From Tabrizicola flagellatus (GTDB taxonomy: Bacteria; Pseudomonadota; Alphaproteobacteria; Rhodobacterales; Rhodobacteraceae), in assembly GCF_008271465.1 (NCBI RefSeq), contig NZ_VMDU01000017.1, forward strand, positions 1 to 64,000: a stretch of 64,000 nucleotides of DNA, read 5' to 3'. Below the pieces are notes generated by a model. It had not been told where the DNA came from, did no database searches, and saw only the letters and a program-made list of their open reading frames with translations. Positions within the stretch are counted from its first letter, which is position 1. Each line of letters opens with the position of its first letter. Positions 1 through 7,526 of the stretch are shown here, one piece after another. Both the position numbers and the translations under genes were made by a program.

Positions 1-1
1 G

Positions 2-46
2 AAAGACCCCCGGACCGAATCCTACATCACCGGCCGCATCGGCTAA
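2..46 (+). CDS. pstB: Phosphate ABC transporter ATP-binding protein PstB (C-terminal fragment)
   Basis: Only the last 14 codons and the TAA stop are in the window, reading KDPRTESYITGRIG. The ending T-E-x-Y-I-T-G-R-x-G is typical of the C-terminus of PstB, the ATPase of the PstSCAB high-affinity phosphate importer. PhoU begins 10 bases later, which is the usual pst operon order and supports the call. The rest of the gene lies upstream of the window. Confidence 0.85.
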   Translation, partial: KDPRTESYITGRIG

Positions 47-56
47 GGAGCCCGAG

Positions 57-758
57 ATGAACACCGCGCATATCCTTTCCGCCTTCGACCGCGACCTCGA
101 GGCCGCGCAGGCGCTGGTCATGCGGATGGGCGGGCTGGTCGAGACGGCGCTTCTGGACGCCGCCGAGGCGCTCGACACCCGCGACGAGGACCTGGCCGCG
201 CGGGTCCGGACCGGGGACGCGGCCATCGACGCGCTGGAAGAGCAGATCAACGCGCAATGCGCGCAGCTTCTGGCGCTGCGCGGGCCGACGGCAGGCGACC
301 TGCGCACGGTGCTGACGGTGATGAAGATCGCCGCCGCGCTGGAACGGGCCGGGGATTACGCGAAGAACATGGCCAAGCGGACCGCGGTCCTGTCGCAGAT
401 GGCGCAGGTCGCCGGCGCCTCGGGCTCGATCCGGCGGCTGGCCAAGGCGGTGGTGCAGATGCTGACCGACGCGCTGGACGCCTATATCCGCCGCGACGTG
501 AAGCTGGCCGAGGATGTCCGCAAGCGCGACCGGGACGTGGACCAGATGTACAACTCGATCTTCCGCGAGCTTCTGACCCACATGATGGAAGACCCGCGCA
601 ACATCGGGCCCTGCATGCACCTGCATTTCATCGCCAAGAACATCGAACGGGTCGGGGATCACGCGACTTCGGTCGCTGAACAGGTGATCTACCTCGTCAC
701 CGGCGCGATGCCCGAGGACGAGCGGCCGAAGGTGGACAGCACGGGGACGGGGGTCTGA
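57..758 (+). CDS. phoU: Phosphate-signalling accessory protein PhoU
   Basis: 233 residues, the usual PhoU length. PhoU is a cytoplasmic all-helical protein that links the PstSCAB transporter to the PhoR kinase and keeps the Pho regulon off when phosphate is plentiful. The two tandem PhoU repeats are visible through their signature motifs: ERAGDYAKNMAKR from about residue 96 and ERVGDHATSVAEQ from about residue 197. The second motif has Ser where many PhoU proteins have Asn. The ATG follows an AAGGAG-type ribosome site (positions 44-50). The gene sits between pstB and phoB, and its stop is one base before the phoB start, so all three are probably co-transcribed. Confidence 0.95.
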   Translation: MNTAHILSAFDRDLEAAQALVMRMGGLVETALLDAAEALDTRDEDLAARVRTGDAAIDALEEQINAQCAQLLALRGPTAGDLRTVLTVMKIAAALERAGDYAKNMAKRTAVLSQMAQVAGASGSIRRLAKAVVQMLTDALDAYIRRDVKLAEDVRKRDRDVDQMYNSIFRELLTHMMEDPRNIGPCMHLHFIAKNIERVGDHATSVAEQVIYLVTGAMPEDERPKVDSTGTGV

Positions 759-759
759 G

Positions 760-1452
760 ATGGCGCGCAGCGGGCAGCCGAGGGTGCTTCTGGTCGAGGA
801 CGAACCCGCGCAGCGGGCGGTCCTGGCCTACAACCTGGAAGCCGAGGGCTTTGCGGTGACGCAGGCCGACAACGGCGAGGATGCGATCGTGCTGGTGGAC
901 GAGGAGGACCCCGACATCATCATCCTCGACTGGATGATGCCGAAGGTGTCGGGCATCGAGGTCTGCCGCCGGCTGAAGATGCGGCCCGACACGCGGTCGA
1001 TCCCGATCATCATGCTGTCGGCCCGGGCCGAAGAGGTGGACCGGATCCGGGGGCTCGAGACCGGTGCGGACGATTATGTGGTGAAGCCCTATTCGGTGCT
1101 GGAACTGATGGCGCGGGCGCGGGCGCAGCTGCGCCGCGTGCGGCCCTCGACCGCGGGGATGGTGCTGGAGCACGAGGACATCCGGCTGGATCCGGAAAGC
1201 CACCGGGTCTATCGCGGCGACAAGGTGCTGAAGCTGGGGCCGACCGAATTCAAGCTGCTGGTCACGCTGATGGAGCGCCCCGGCCGCGTGTTTTCCCGCG
1301 AGCAGCTGCTGGACCTCGTCTGGGGGCGCGACATCTATGTCGATACCCGGACGGTGGATGTCCATGTCGGGCGGCTGCGGAAGAGCCTGATGCAGCACGG
1401 CGGCAGCGATCCGGTGCGCACCGTGCGCGGGGCCGGGTACTCGCTGGGTTGA
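760..1452 (+). CDS. phoB: Phosphate regulon response regulator PhoB
   Basis: 230 residues, OmpR/PhoB class. The N-terminal receiver domain shows the acidic pair E13/D14, phospho-acceptor D57 (in LDWMMPK), S87 and K109 (in VVKPYS). The C-terminal half is a winged-helix DNA-binding domain with the typical FKLL...RPGRVFSREQLL and TVDVHVGRLRKSL segments. When phosphorylated by PhoR it would activate phosphate-starvation genes. It begins one base after the phoU stop. No phoR follows; the next gene is unrelated and on the other strand, so the kinase gene must be elsewhere. Confidence 0.95.
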   Translation: MARSGQPRVLLVEDEPAQRAVLAYNLEAEGFAVTQADNGEDAIVLVDEEDPDIIILDWMMPKVSGIEVCRRLKMRPDTRSIPIIMLSARAEEVDRIRGLETGADDYVVKPYSVLELMARARAQLRRVRPSTAGMVLEHEDIRLDPESHRVYRGDKVLKLGPTEFKLLVTLMERPGRVFSREQLLDLVWGRDIYVDTRTVDVHVGRLRKSLMQHGGSDPVRTVRGAGYSLG

Positions 1453-1454
1453 TC

Positions 1455-1672
1455 TGTCCACGGTGGACATTTCCGGATTTCCACGGCGGATCAACATGTT
1501 GAGCGTGGGTGTCAGGAGTTTGTCAACCTTCTGATCCGGCCCCGCGCGGGTATCGCAAGGCGCGCTGGCGCGCCGGTTTCCTGTCTCGTCGTCGGGCCTT
1601 CGCCCTCCTCCTCGGGGAACGAGGGGCGCTGCCCCTCGCGCTCCCCGGAGTATTTGGGAAAAGGGCAAGAGG
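1455..1672. repeat. Composite intergenic repeat after phoB
   Basis: The 226 bases between phoB and the next gene hold no gene. They contain, in order: the inverted repeat TGTCCACGGTGGACA (1455-1469) followed by TTTCC; a perfect palindrome TCAACATGTTGA (1491-1502); GC-rich inverted repeats including GGCGCGCTGGCGCGCC near 1560 and GAGGGGCGCTGCCCCTC near 1621; and a GGAGTATTTGGGAAAAGGGC box (1647-1666). The first and last parts recur, in the same order, after gph (28819-29104). The minus-strand aminotransferase stop lies about ten bases beyond the last box, so this part may act in 3' end formation for that gene. Confidence 0.6.
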
Positions 1673-1678
1673 CAGAGG

Positions 1679-2992
1679 TCAGAGGCTGGGAAGGAGTCGG
1701 TCGAGGGTGGTCAGTACCCGATCGACATCGGACAGGCTGAAGGGGAGCGGCGGGCGGATCTTGAGGCTGTCGCCGCGCGGGCCGGTGGAACTGATCAGGA
1801 TATGGTTGTCGCGGAGCGCGTTGACGAGACGCGCGGTGCGGGCGGGGTCGGGGCGGCCATCGGTCAGGATGGTCTGGCCGATGAAGAGGCCCGCGGCGCG
1901 GGTTTCCCCGATGGCGTCGTGGCGCCCGGCGAGGCCGCGCAGTCCCTCGGCGAAGGCCGTGCCCACGGTCAGGGCGTTCTGTTGCAGCCCTTCGTCGCGG
2001 ATCACGTCGAGGACGGCGAGGCCCACGGCGGCGGCCACGGCATTGCCGCCGAAGGTGTTGAAGTAGCGCGCCTTCTGGCCGAATTCGGCGATGGTGTCGG
2101 GCCTCACGGCCAGGCCCGCCATCGGGTAGCCATTGCCCATCGGCTTGCCCATGCTCACCATGTCGGGGATCACCCCGTGCCGCTGGAAGCCCCAGAACTG
2201 GCTGCCAGTGCGGCCGAAGCCGGGTTGCACCTCGTCGGCGAGGAAGAGGCCACCTGCCTTGCGGATCGCGGCGGCGGCGGGGACGAGGAAGCCTGGCGGG
2301 TCGGGGAAGACGCCATCCGAGGAGAAGATCGTGTCGACGATGAGGAGGGCGGGTCGGATGCCCTGTGCCTGCATCCGGTCGCAGGCAGCGGAGACGGCGG
2401 CGGCGAAGCCCTCGGCGATGCCGCTCGGGTAGTTCTGCGCTGACGGGGCGGGGATCGGGAAGACGGTCGGGCCGGGGGCGACGGCGGGGCCGATCGACAT
2501 GGACATTTCGGCGGTGGCGAGGGTGACGCCGTGGTAGGCGTTGTCGGTGACGATGACCCCGGTGCCGCCGGTCGCCGCGCGGGCGATGCGCAGCGCGAGG
2601 TCGTTCGCCTCGGACCCGGTGCAGGTGAACATCACGTGGGACAGCTCGGGCGGGAAGAGGGCGAGGAGCTGCTCGGCATAGGCGAGGATGCCGTCGTGCA
2701 AGTAGCGGGTGTGGGTGGCCAGCGTGGCGGCCTGGCGGGACAGGGCTTCGACGACGCGGGGGTGGCAATGGCCGACCGAGGCCACGTTGTTGTAGCAGTC
2801 GAGATAGCGCGTGCCGTCGGGGGCGTAGAGGTGGACGCCTTCGCCCCGGACCAGGTGGACGGGGGTTTCGTAGAACAGCCGGTAGGCGGGGCCGAGGGCC
2901 TTGGCGCGGCGTTGGGCCAGGGCCTCGTCCTCGGGCGAGAGGTGCCCGGCGCCGGGGGTGTAGGCGTTGAGCATGGTGGTCTGGCGGGTCAT
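1679..2992 (-). CDS. Class III aminotransferase-fold PLP enzyme (phospho-lyase candidate)
   Basis: 437 residues. The fold-type I, class III pattern is clear: cofactor-contacting Asp (D253) in LADEVQPGFGRTG and Schiff-base lysine K283 in VSMGKPMGNGYPMAG. The family includes aminotransferases and also the AGXT2L-type phospho-lyases that act on phosphoethanolamine or 5-phosphohydroxylysine. The partner gene just upstream is an APH-fold kinase whose TGA overlaps this ATG (ATGA, 2989-2992). A kinase that phosphorylates an amino alcohol followed by a PLP lyase that removes phosphate and ammonia is the reading I favour. Ordinary amine:pyruvate transamination remains possible. Family assignment is sure; substrate is inference. 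Confidence 0.85.
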   Translation of the reverse strand: MTRQTTMLNAYTPGAGHLSPEDEALAQRRAKALGPAYRLFYETPVHLVRGEGVHLYAPDGTRYLDCYNNVASVGHCHPRVVEALSRQAATLATHTRYLHDGILAYAEQLLALFPPELSHVMFTCTGSEANDLALRIARAATGGTGVIVTDNAYHGVTLATAEMSMSIGPAVAPGPTVFPIPAPSAQNYPSGIAEGFAAAVSAACDRMQAQGIRPALLIVDTIFSSDGVFPDPPGFLVPAAAAIRKAGGLFLADEVQPGFGRTGSQFWGFQRHGVIPDMVSMGKPMGNGYPMAGLAVRPDTIAEFGQKARYFNTFGGNAVAAAVGLAVLDVIRDEGLQQNALTVGTAFAEGLRGLAGRHDAIGETRAAGLFIGQTILTDGRPDPARTARLVNALRDNHILISSTGPRGDSLKIRPPLPFSLSDVDRVLTTLDRLLPSL

Positions 2993-4014
2993 GTGGGCAG
3001 GCTTTCGCAGGCGGTGAGGAGGGTGGCGGCAAGTGTCTCGGGGTCGGTGAGCGCGTCGAGGCCCGCGCGGGAGGTGGGGGCGTTGCGCAGGATGTAGGCG
3101 GCATTGTCCGGGTAGCGGCCGGCGCGCCAGGCGGAGATGGTGAGGGTGGTGACGAGCCGGGCGGTGACGAGGTCGGGGAGGAGTCGGATTTCCTGTGCTG
3201 TCAGGGGGTTGGCCCGGTGGTAGGCGGTGGTGAGCGGGATCAGCAGCGCCGGCGGATTGGCGGGCTCGATCAGGTAGGAGGCGGCGACGGCGAGGTCGCA
3301 GACCCGGTGCGACAGCGTCATGTCGCCGAAGTCGAGGATGCCGGTGAGGCGGGTCGGCTCGGCAGGGTCGGCGAGGAGGTTGTGCGGGTTGAAGTCGCCG
3401 TGGATCACCTGGCGGGGAAGCTGGGCGAGGCCGGGGGCGATGTGGGTGCGGAAGCGGGCGAGGAAGGTGATGACCCTAGGCCTCAGGTCGTCCGGGAGGG
3501 CGCCCGTCAGGGGGGCCAGGTCGGGGGTGTTGCGGATGTCCCAGAGGAGGTGATGGTCGGCCGCCGGGTGATGGAAGAGGGCGAGGGTGGCATCGAGTTC
3601 GCCCAGGGCGCGGCCGATGGAGGCGGCGAGGGCCGGAGTGCGGGGGAGATGCGCGAGAGGGTTGCCGGGGACCCAGGTGAGGAGGCGGAGGGCGCCGTCC
3701 GGGGTGGGCAGGATGTGCCGGCCGTCGCGCGTGGCGACGACCCGTGGGGTGGGCAGGTCGGGCGCCTCTGCCGCCGTGTGCAGGAGCGCCCGGGTCTGGA
3801 AGTCGGTGAGCGCGGCGGGCTCGGCAGGGTTGGCGAGTTTCAGGGTGAACACGCCCTGCGCGCTGTCGAGGCGGTGGTTCTGGTCGCGTTCGGAGGTGAG
3901 GGGATGGAGGGTGCCGGACAGGCCCCAATGGCTGGCGACAAGGGCGGCAAGCGCCGGGGTCGGCACCTGGGGCGGGGGGAGAGAGAGGAGGGAGCCTGCG
4001 GGGTCCTGGGTCAT
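2989..4014 (-). CDS. APH-family small-molecule kinase (hydroxylysine/ethanolamine kinase-like)
   Basis: 341 residues with the aminoglycoside-phosphotransferase/choline-kinase fold. The Brenner motif is intact: VIHGDFNPHNLL with H205, catalytic base D207 and N212, then the metal-binding LDFGD at D228. An N-terminal nucleotide-binding lobe is suggested by NHRLDSAQGVFTLKLANP, where the lysine fits the ATP-contacting position. In animals and some bacteria, hydroxylysine kinase and ethanolamine kinases of this fold pair with a class III PLP phospho-lyase, which is exactly the downstream gene here (4-base overlap). Homoserine or aminoglycoside-type substrates cannot be excluded. Confidence 0.85.
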   Translation of the reverse strand: MTQDPAGSLLSLPPPQVPTPALAALVASHWGLSGTLHPLTSERDQNHRLDSAQGVFTLKLANPAEPAALTDFQTRALLHTAAEAPDLPTPRVVATRDGRHILPTPDGALRLLTWVPGNPLAHLPRTPALAASIGRALGELDATLALFHHPAADHHLLWDIRNTPDLAPLTGALPDDLRPRVITFLARFRTHIAPGLAQLPRQVIHGDFNPHNLLADPAEPTRLTGILDFGDMTLSHRVCDLAVAASYLIEPANPPALLIPLTTAYHRANPLTAQEIRLLPDLVTARLVTTLTISAWRAGRYPDNAAYILRNAPTSRAGLDALTDPETLAATLLTACESLPT

Positions 4015-4071
4015 GTCGGGTCTCGGCCGGCAGGATAGCCGCTGCCGCGCCGGGGGCCAGCGGAATATGCG

Positions 4072-4103
4072 TTGACATGGTTGACTGTTTTAGTAAGGAT
4101 AAT
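4072..4103 (+). promoter_or_regulatory. Possible promoter region of the micro-ORF/hemP pair
   Basis: A perfect TTGACA hexamer at 4072-4077 and a second TTGACT at 4081-4086 stand in a locally AT-rich stretch that ends in GGATAAT (4097-4103). The spacing of TTGACA to AAGGAT (4095-4100) is 17. AT-rich sequence between a GC-rich divergent gene and hemP is where an iron-responsive regulator would bind, but I cannot name a specific box. Confidence 0.35.
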
Positions 4104-4164
4104 GGGCAGAAGCCCAGCCAGCCCGTTCGGGTCCGCCCGGTGTGTCCGTCATCTGGAGGTCGTC

Positions 4165-4275
4165 ATGCCCGAGCATCATTTCCCTTTGCGGGATTTTCTG
4201 GATCTGGTCACCCTGGCAGCCATGCCGGGCGCATTGCTTGAGGCGCTGATGGCGCGGCTGGAGGTGCGGGAATGA
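4165..4275 (+). CDS. 36-residue conserved-looking micro-ORF coupled to hemP
   Basis: A short reading frame, MPEHHFPLRDFLDLVTLAAM at the start and ending ALMARLEVRE. The ATG at 4165 has a strong ribosome site, GGAGGT at 4155-4160. Its TGA overlaps the hemP ATG (ATGA, 4272-4275), so translation of the two is probably coupled. The body looks like a single amphipathic or membrane-associated helix. An in-frame earlier start at 4072 gives 67 residues but would cross the likely promoter region and has no good ribosome site. I do not recognise a family. It may be a leader peptide controlling hemP or a small protein in its own right. Confidence 0.55.
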   Translation: MPEHHFPLRDFLDLVTLAAMPGALLEALMARLEVRE

Positions 4276-4430
4276 ACGCCCATGTCGAACCCTGGCTGAC
4301 GGCGGATGCCACGCCGGTGCATGACGCGCGGGTGCTGACCGAGGGAGGGTCTCTGGCTCGGATCGTGCTGGACGGGCAGGTCTATGCGCTGCGGATCACG
4401 CGGGCGGGCAAGTTGATCCTGACGAAATGA
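4272..4430 (+). CDS. hemP: Hemin uptake protein HemP
   Basis: 52 residues, the normal size for the HemP family (often overlooked because of its length). The conserved C-terminal half is present: LARIVLDGQVYALR followed by ITRAGKLILTK at the very end. HemP proteins are found with heme or iron uptake genes and in some bacteria HemP acts as a regulator that activates the heme receptor gene. Here no hmu or receptor genes accompany it in the window, only the coupled micro-ORF upstream. Expression is likely iron-dependent by family precedent. Family membership is secure from the GKLILTK ending; the exact role in this organism is not shown. Confidence 0.85.
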   Translation: MNAHVEPWLTADATPVHDARVLTEGGSLARIVLDGQVYALRITRAGKLILTK

Positions 4431-4526
4431 CCCTGCCGGACCGGCGACACACGCGGCTGGACAGGTCGTGCGGGGCGACGGCCGTCCCGTCGGTTCCGTC
4501 GCGTCGCAGGCGGCGGCCGCGCCGTG

Positions 4527-6947
4527 TCAGGCCTTCTTCGCAGCCCTCTTCGCAGCCTTCGCCATGCGACGCTCGGCCTCGGCGACGTTGCGTTTGACGG
4601 CGACGAAGCTGTCGGGGGTGACGGAGATCGAGTCGATTCCGGCTTTCACCAGGAGCCTGGCGAAGGCCGGATCGTTCGAGGGGGCCTGGCCGCAGAGGCC
4701 GACCTTGGCCCCGGCCTTGTGGGCGCGCGAAATCAGGCTTTCGATCATCCACAGGACCGCGGGGTCGGATTCGTCGAACAGTGCGGCCAGGTCGCCGCTG
4801 TCACGGTCGACGCCGAGGGTCAGTTGGGTCAGGTCGTTCGAGCCGATGGAGAAACCGTCGAAGCGGGCGGCGAAGTCCTCGGCCAGGATCACGTTGGCGG
4901 GGATCTCGCCCATCACATAGACCTGGAGGCCGTCCTTGCCGCGCTTCAGCCCGTGTTTCGCCATCGTGGCGAGGACACGGTCGGCCTCGGCCGGACTGCG
5001 GCAGAAGGGGATCATCACGACGACATTGTCGAAGCCCATCTCGCGGCGCAGGCGCTGGATCGCGCGGCATTCGAGCGCGAAGCCGGCCTCGTACCGGGGC
5101 GAGTAGTAGCGCGAGGCGCCGCGGAAGCCGATCATCGGGTTTTCCTCGTGCGGCTCGAACTCGCGACCGCCGAGGAGGTCGGCGTATTCGTTGGTCTTGA
5201 AGTCGCTCATCCGCACGATGACCGGGTTCGGCCAGGCAGCGGCGGCAATCTGCGACAGGCCGCGGGCGAGGCCGTCGACGAAATATTCGGTCTTGTCGGC
5301 GTAGGCGCGGGTCAGCTCGGCTATCTCGGCCCTCGCCGCTTCGTCCTTGAGACTGCCGAAATGGACCAGCGCCATCGGATGCACCTTGAGCGCGTTGTTG
5401 ATGACGAACTCCATCCGCGCAAGGCCCACCCCGTCGGCCGGCAGGCGCCACCAGCGGAAGGCGGCGGAGGGGTTGGCCATGTTGAGCATGACCCGGGTCC
5501 GCGTGGCGGGCAGGTCGTCGAGGCGGAGGTCCTCGGCCGTGAACGCGGCGATGCCTTCGTGGACCACGCCCTCGTCCCCTCCCGTGCAGTTGACGGTGAC
5601 CTCCTGTTCGTCATGCAGGATGTGGGTGGCGTTACCGCAGCCTACGATGGCGGGCAGCCCGAGCTCGCGGCTGACGATGGCGGCGTGGCTGGTGCGGCCG
5701 CCGTGGTCGGTGACGATGGCCGAGGCGCGCTTCATGATCGGGACCCAGTCGGGATCGGTAGTCGAGGTGACGAGGATCGAGCCGTCGACGAAGCGGTCGA
5801 TGTCCCTGGCGCTTTCCAGGATCGAGACCTTGCCCGTCGCCACTGCGGAGCCCACGGACAACCCCTTGAGAAGCGGCTTTCCGGCCTTGTGCACCGTGTA
5901 GGACCGGACCAGCCCGGCCCTGGCGCGGGATTGCACGGTCTCGGGGCGGGCCTGGACGATGAACAACTCGCCCGTGTCGCCGTCGCGCGCCCATTCCATG
6001 TCCATCGGCATGCCGTAGTGATTCTCGATGGTGACAGCCATGCGGGCCAGCGCGAGGATTTCCGCGTCGCTCAGGACGAAGGCCGCGCGTTCGGCGCGGG
6101 AGGTGGGCACGTTTCGCGTCGTCGCGCCGTCGCCCCCGGCGTAGATCATCTTGATTTCCTTTGCCCCGAGCGACTTCTTGATGATGGGAGTCAGGGATTT
6201 CCGGGCAAGGAAGGGTTTGAAGACCTCGTATTCGTCGGGGCTGACCGCGCCCTGCACGACGTTTTCGCCGAGGCCCCAGGCGGCGGTGATGAGCACGACC
6301 TTGTCGAAGCCGCTTTCGGTGTCGATCGAGAACATGACGCCCGACCCGCCGGTATCGGACCGCACCATGCGCTGCACCCCGATCGACAGGGCGACCTTCG
6401 CGTGATCGAAGCCCTTGAGCGTGCGGTAGGTGATGGCCCGATCGGTGAAGAGCGAGGCGTAGCAGCGGCGGCAGGCGGCGAGCAGGGCCGCCTCGCCGCG
6501 GATGTTGAGGTAGGTTTCCTGCTGGCCGGCGAAACTGGCGTCCGGCAGATCCTCGGCGGTGGCCGAGGAACGGACGGCCACGGAAAGATCGGCAGTTCCG
6601 GCCCGACGCGACAGTTCGCGGTAGGCCTGCCGGATGTCTGCCTCGATGTCGGCGGGCCAGGTGCCGTCGAGGATCATCGCGCGGACCTGGGCGCCGGCTT
6701 CGTGCAGCGGGATCCGGTGGTCCTGCCAACGCTGGAGAATCCGGGCGATGCGGTCGGGCAGATCGTTGGCCGACAGGTAGGCGCGGTAGGCGTCGGCGGT
6801 GGTCGCAAAGCCGCCGGGAACCCTGATGCCCTTGCGGCCTAGCTCTTGGACCATTTCTCCCAGCGAACTGTTCTTGCCGCCGACGAGGGCGACATCCCGG
6901 CGCGACAGGGTTTCGAACCAGAGGATGTTGGGGGATGTCTGCGCCAT
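4527..6947 (-). CDS. ppsA: Phosphoenolpyruvate synthase
   Basis: 806 residues (E. coli PpsA: 792). It makes PEP from pyruvate with ATP giving AMP and phosphate, the entry step of gluconeogenesis from C3 compounds. The N-terminal ATP-binding region contains VALVGGKNSSLGEMV, the swivelling phosphohistidine domain has GGRTSHAAI with H421, and the C-terminal PEP/pyruvate barrel ends with GLCGQAPSNDP containing catalytic C752. The start at 6947 (MAQTSPNILWFE) is preferred over an upstream in-frame one because AGGAGGCAAG lies just before it. The last dozen residues are an Ala/Lys/Arg tail, unusual but harmless-looking. Divergent from the 7082 gene across a candidate FNR site. Confidence 0.95.
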   Translation of the reverse strand: MAQTSPNILWFETLSRRDVALVGGKNSSLGEMVQELGRKGIRVPGGFATTADAYRAYLSANDLPDRIARILQRWQDHRIPLHEAGAQVRAMILDGTWPADIEADIRQAYRELSRRAGTADLSVAVRSSATAEDLPDASFAGQQETYLNIRGEAALLAACRRCYASLFTDRAITYRTLKGFDHAKVALSIGVQRMVRSDTGGSGVMFSIDTESGFDKVVLITAAWGLGENVVQGAVSPDEYEVFKPFLARKSLTPIIKKSLGAKEIKMIYAGGDGATTRNVPTSRAERAAFVLSDAEILALARMAVTIENHYGMPMDMEWARDGDTGELFIVQARPETVQSRARAGLVRSYTVHKAGKPLLKGLSVGSAVATGKVSILESARDIDRFVDGSILVTSTTDPDWVPIMKRASAIVTDHGGRTSHAAIVSRELGLPAIVGCGNATHILHDEQEVTVNCTGGDEGVVHEGIAAFTAEDLRLDDLPATRTRVMLNMANPSAAFRWWRLPADGVGLARMEFVINNALKVHPMALVHFGSLKDEAARAEIAELTRAYADKTEYFVDGLARGLSQIAAAAWPNPVIVRMSDFKTNEYADLLGGREFEPHEENPMIGFRGASRYYSPRYEAGFALECRAIQRLRREMGFDNVVVMIPFCRSPAEADRVLATMAKHGLKRGKDGLQVYVMGEIPANVILAEDFAARFDGFSIGSNDLTQLTLGVDRDSGDLAALFDESDPAVLWMIESLISRAHKAGAKVGLCGQAPSNDPAFARLLVKAGIDSISVTPDSFVAVKRNVAEAERRMAKAAKRAAKKA

Positions 6948-7011
6948 CGCTTGCCTCCTGGCGGGAACAGGGCTTCGGGGCCGAGCATGCCTTGGGAAAG
7001 CGCGGCCGGTC

Positions 7012-7025
7012 TTGACGCGGATCAA
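7012..7025. promoter_or_regulatory. Candidate FNR/FnrL-type operator between ppsA and the 7082 gene
   Basis: TTGACGCGGATCAA matches the FNR-family pattern TTGAY-N4-ATCAA, with both half-sites present. The centre (about 7018.5) lies 41.5 bases upstream of a hypothetical start near 7060 for the rightward gene, the classic activating position. Relative to ppsA it lies about 65-80 bases before the start codon. Inference from consensus only. Confidence 0.4.
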
Positions 7026-7081
7026 GGCGGGGCGCCGCGCGGCGGATTTATCTGGATGAGGCGCAGCAAGGGAGAGGCAAG

Positions 7082-7441
7082 ATGAGCAAGGCGGAAATCC
7101 GGAGCCTGATCGGACGGATCAGCCGAGAGCCTGCCGTGACTGCAGAGCTTCTGGACGAAGCGGCGGTCCTGGTGCGCCGGGTGTTTCCGAAGACGCCGGA
7201 GGTGACGGGCGGGGCGGACGTGATCGGGCAGTTGCTGCACATGATCGATGTGTCGTTGCCGGGCTGGACGATCCAGCTGACCGGCAAGGCGCAGGAGCCC
7301 GACGGGCACTGGCGCTGTTCGCTGCGCGAGACACGCGGCAGCGACGAGGTCGAGGTGATCGGCCTGGGCAGCGGCCGCGTCGTCGAGCTGGCACTGCTGG
7401 AGGCCCTGTTGCACGTGGCCGAACAGAAGGCTTTGGTCTGA
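7082..7441 (+). CDS. Hypothetical protein, 119 residues
   Basis: A soluble protein with no signal peptide or membrane segment. The sequence alternates helical stretches (MSKAEIRSLIGRISREP, ELALLEALLHVAEQ) with a central strand-rich part containing PGWTIQLTGKAQEPDGHWRC. A strong GGGAGAGG ribosome site precedes the ATG and codon use matches the neighbours, so it is a real gene. I do not recognise the family. It is transcribed away from ppsA with a candidate FNR-type site between them, which would suggest oxygen-dependent expression. A dispersed inverted repeat follows it directly. Confidence 0.7.
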   Translation: MSKAEIRSLIGRISREPAVTAELLDEAAVLVRRVFPKTPEVTGGADVIGQLLHMIDVSLPGWTIQLTGKAQEPDGHWRCSLRETRGSDEVEVIGLGSGRVVELALLEALLHVAEQKALV

Positions 7442-7454
7442 GGCGCCCGAGGAC

Positions 7455-7526
7455 GGGCTCGTCGTCGACTGCGTCGCTCCTCGCGCCTGGCCGCCCGACG
7501 AGACGCAGGAGGCGATCGATGAGGCC
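7455..7526. repeat. Dispersed inverted repeat (CTCGTCG family), copy 1
   Basis: Imperfect hairpin between the converging ends of the 7082 gene and moaA. CTGCGTC (7469-7475) pairs with GACGCAG (7502-7508), flanked by GCTCGTCG and CTCCTCGC blocks. The same block order occurs at 23009-23045 (half unit) and 63859-63928, and a relative is at 61068-61135. It has no T-run, so it is not a standard intrinsic terminator. Confidence 0.6.

Noticed and set aside
4524-6842. 772-residue open frame on the plus strand opposite ppsA
   Set aside because: It is an antisense shadow produced by high GC and codon-position bias. ppsA on the other strand has all catalytic motifs, and the shadow has no recognisable domain.
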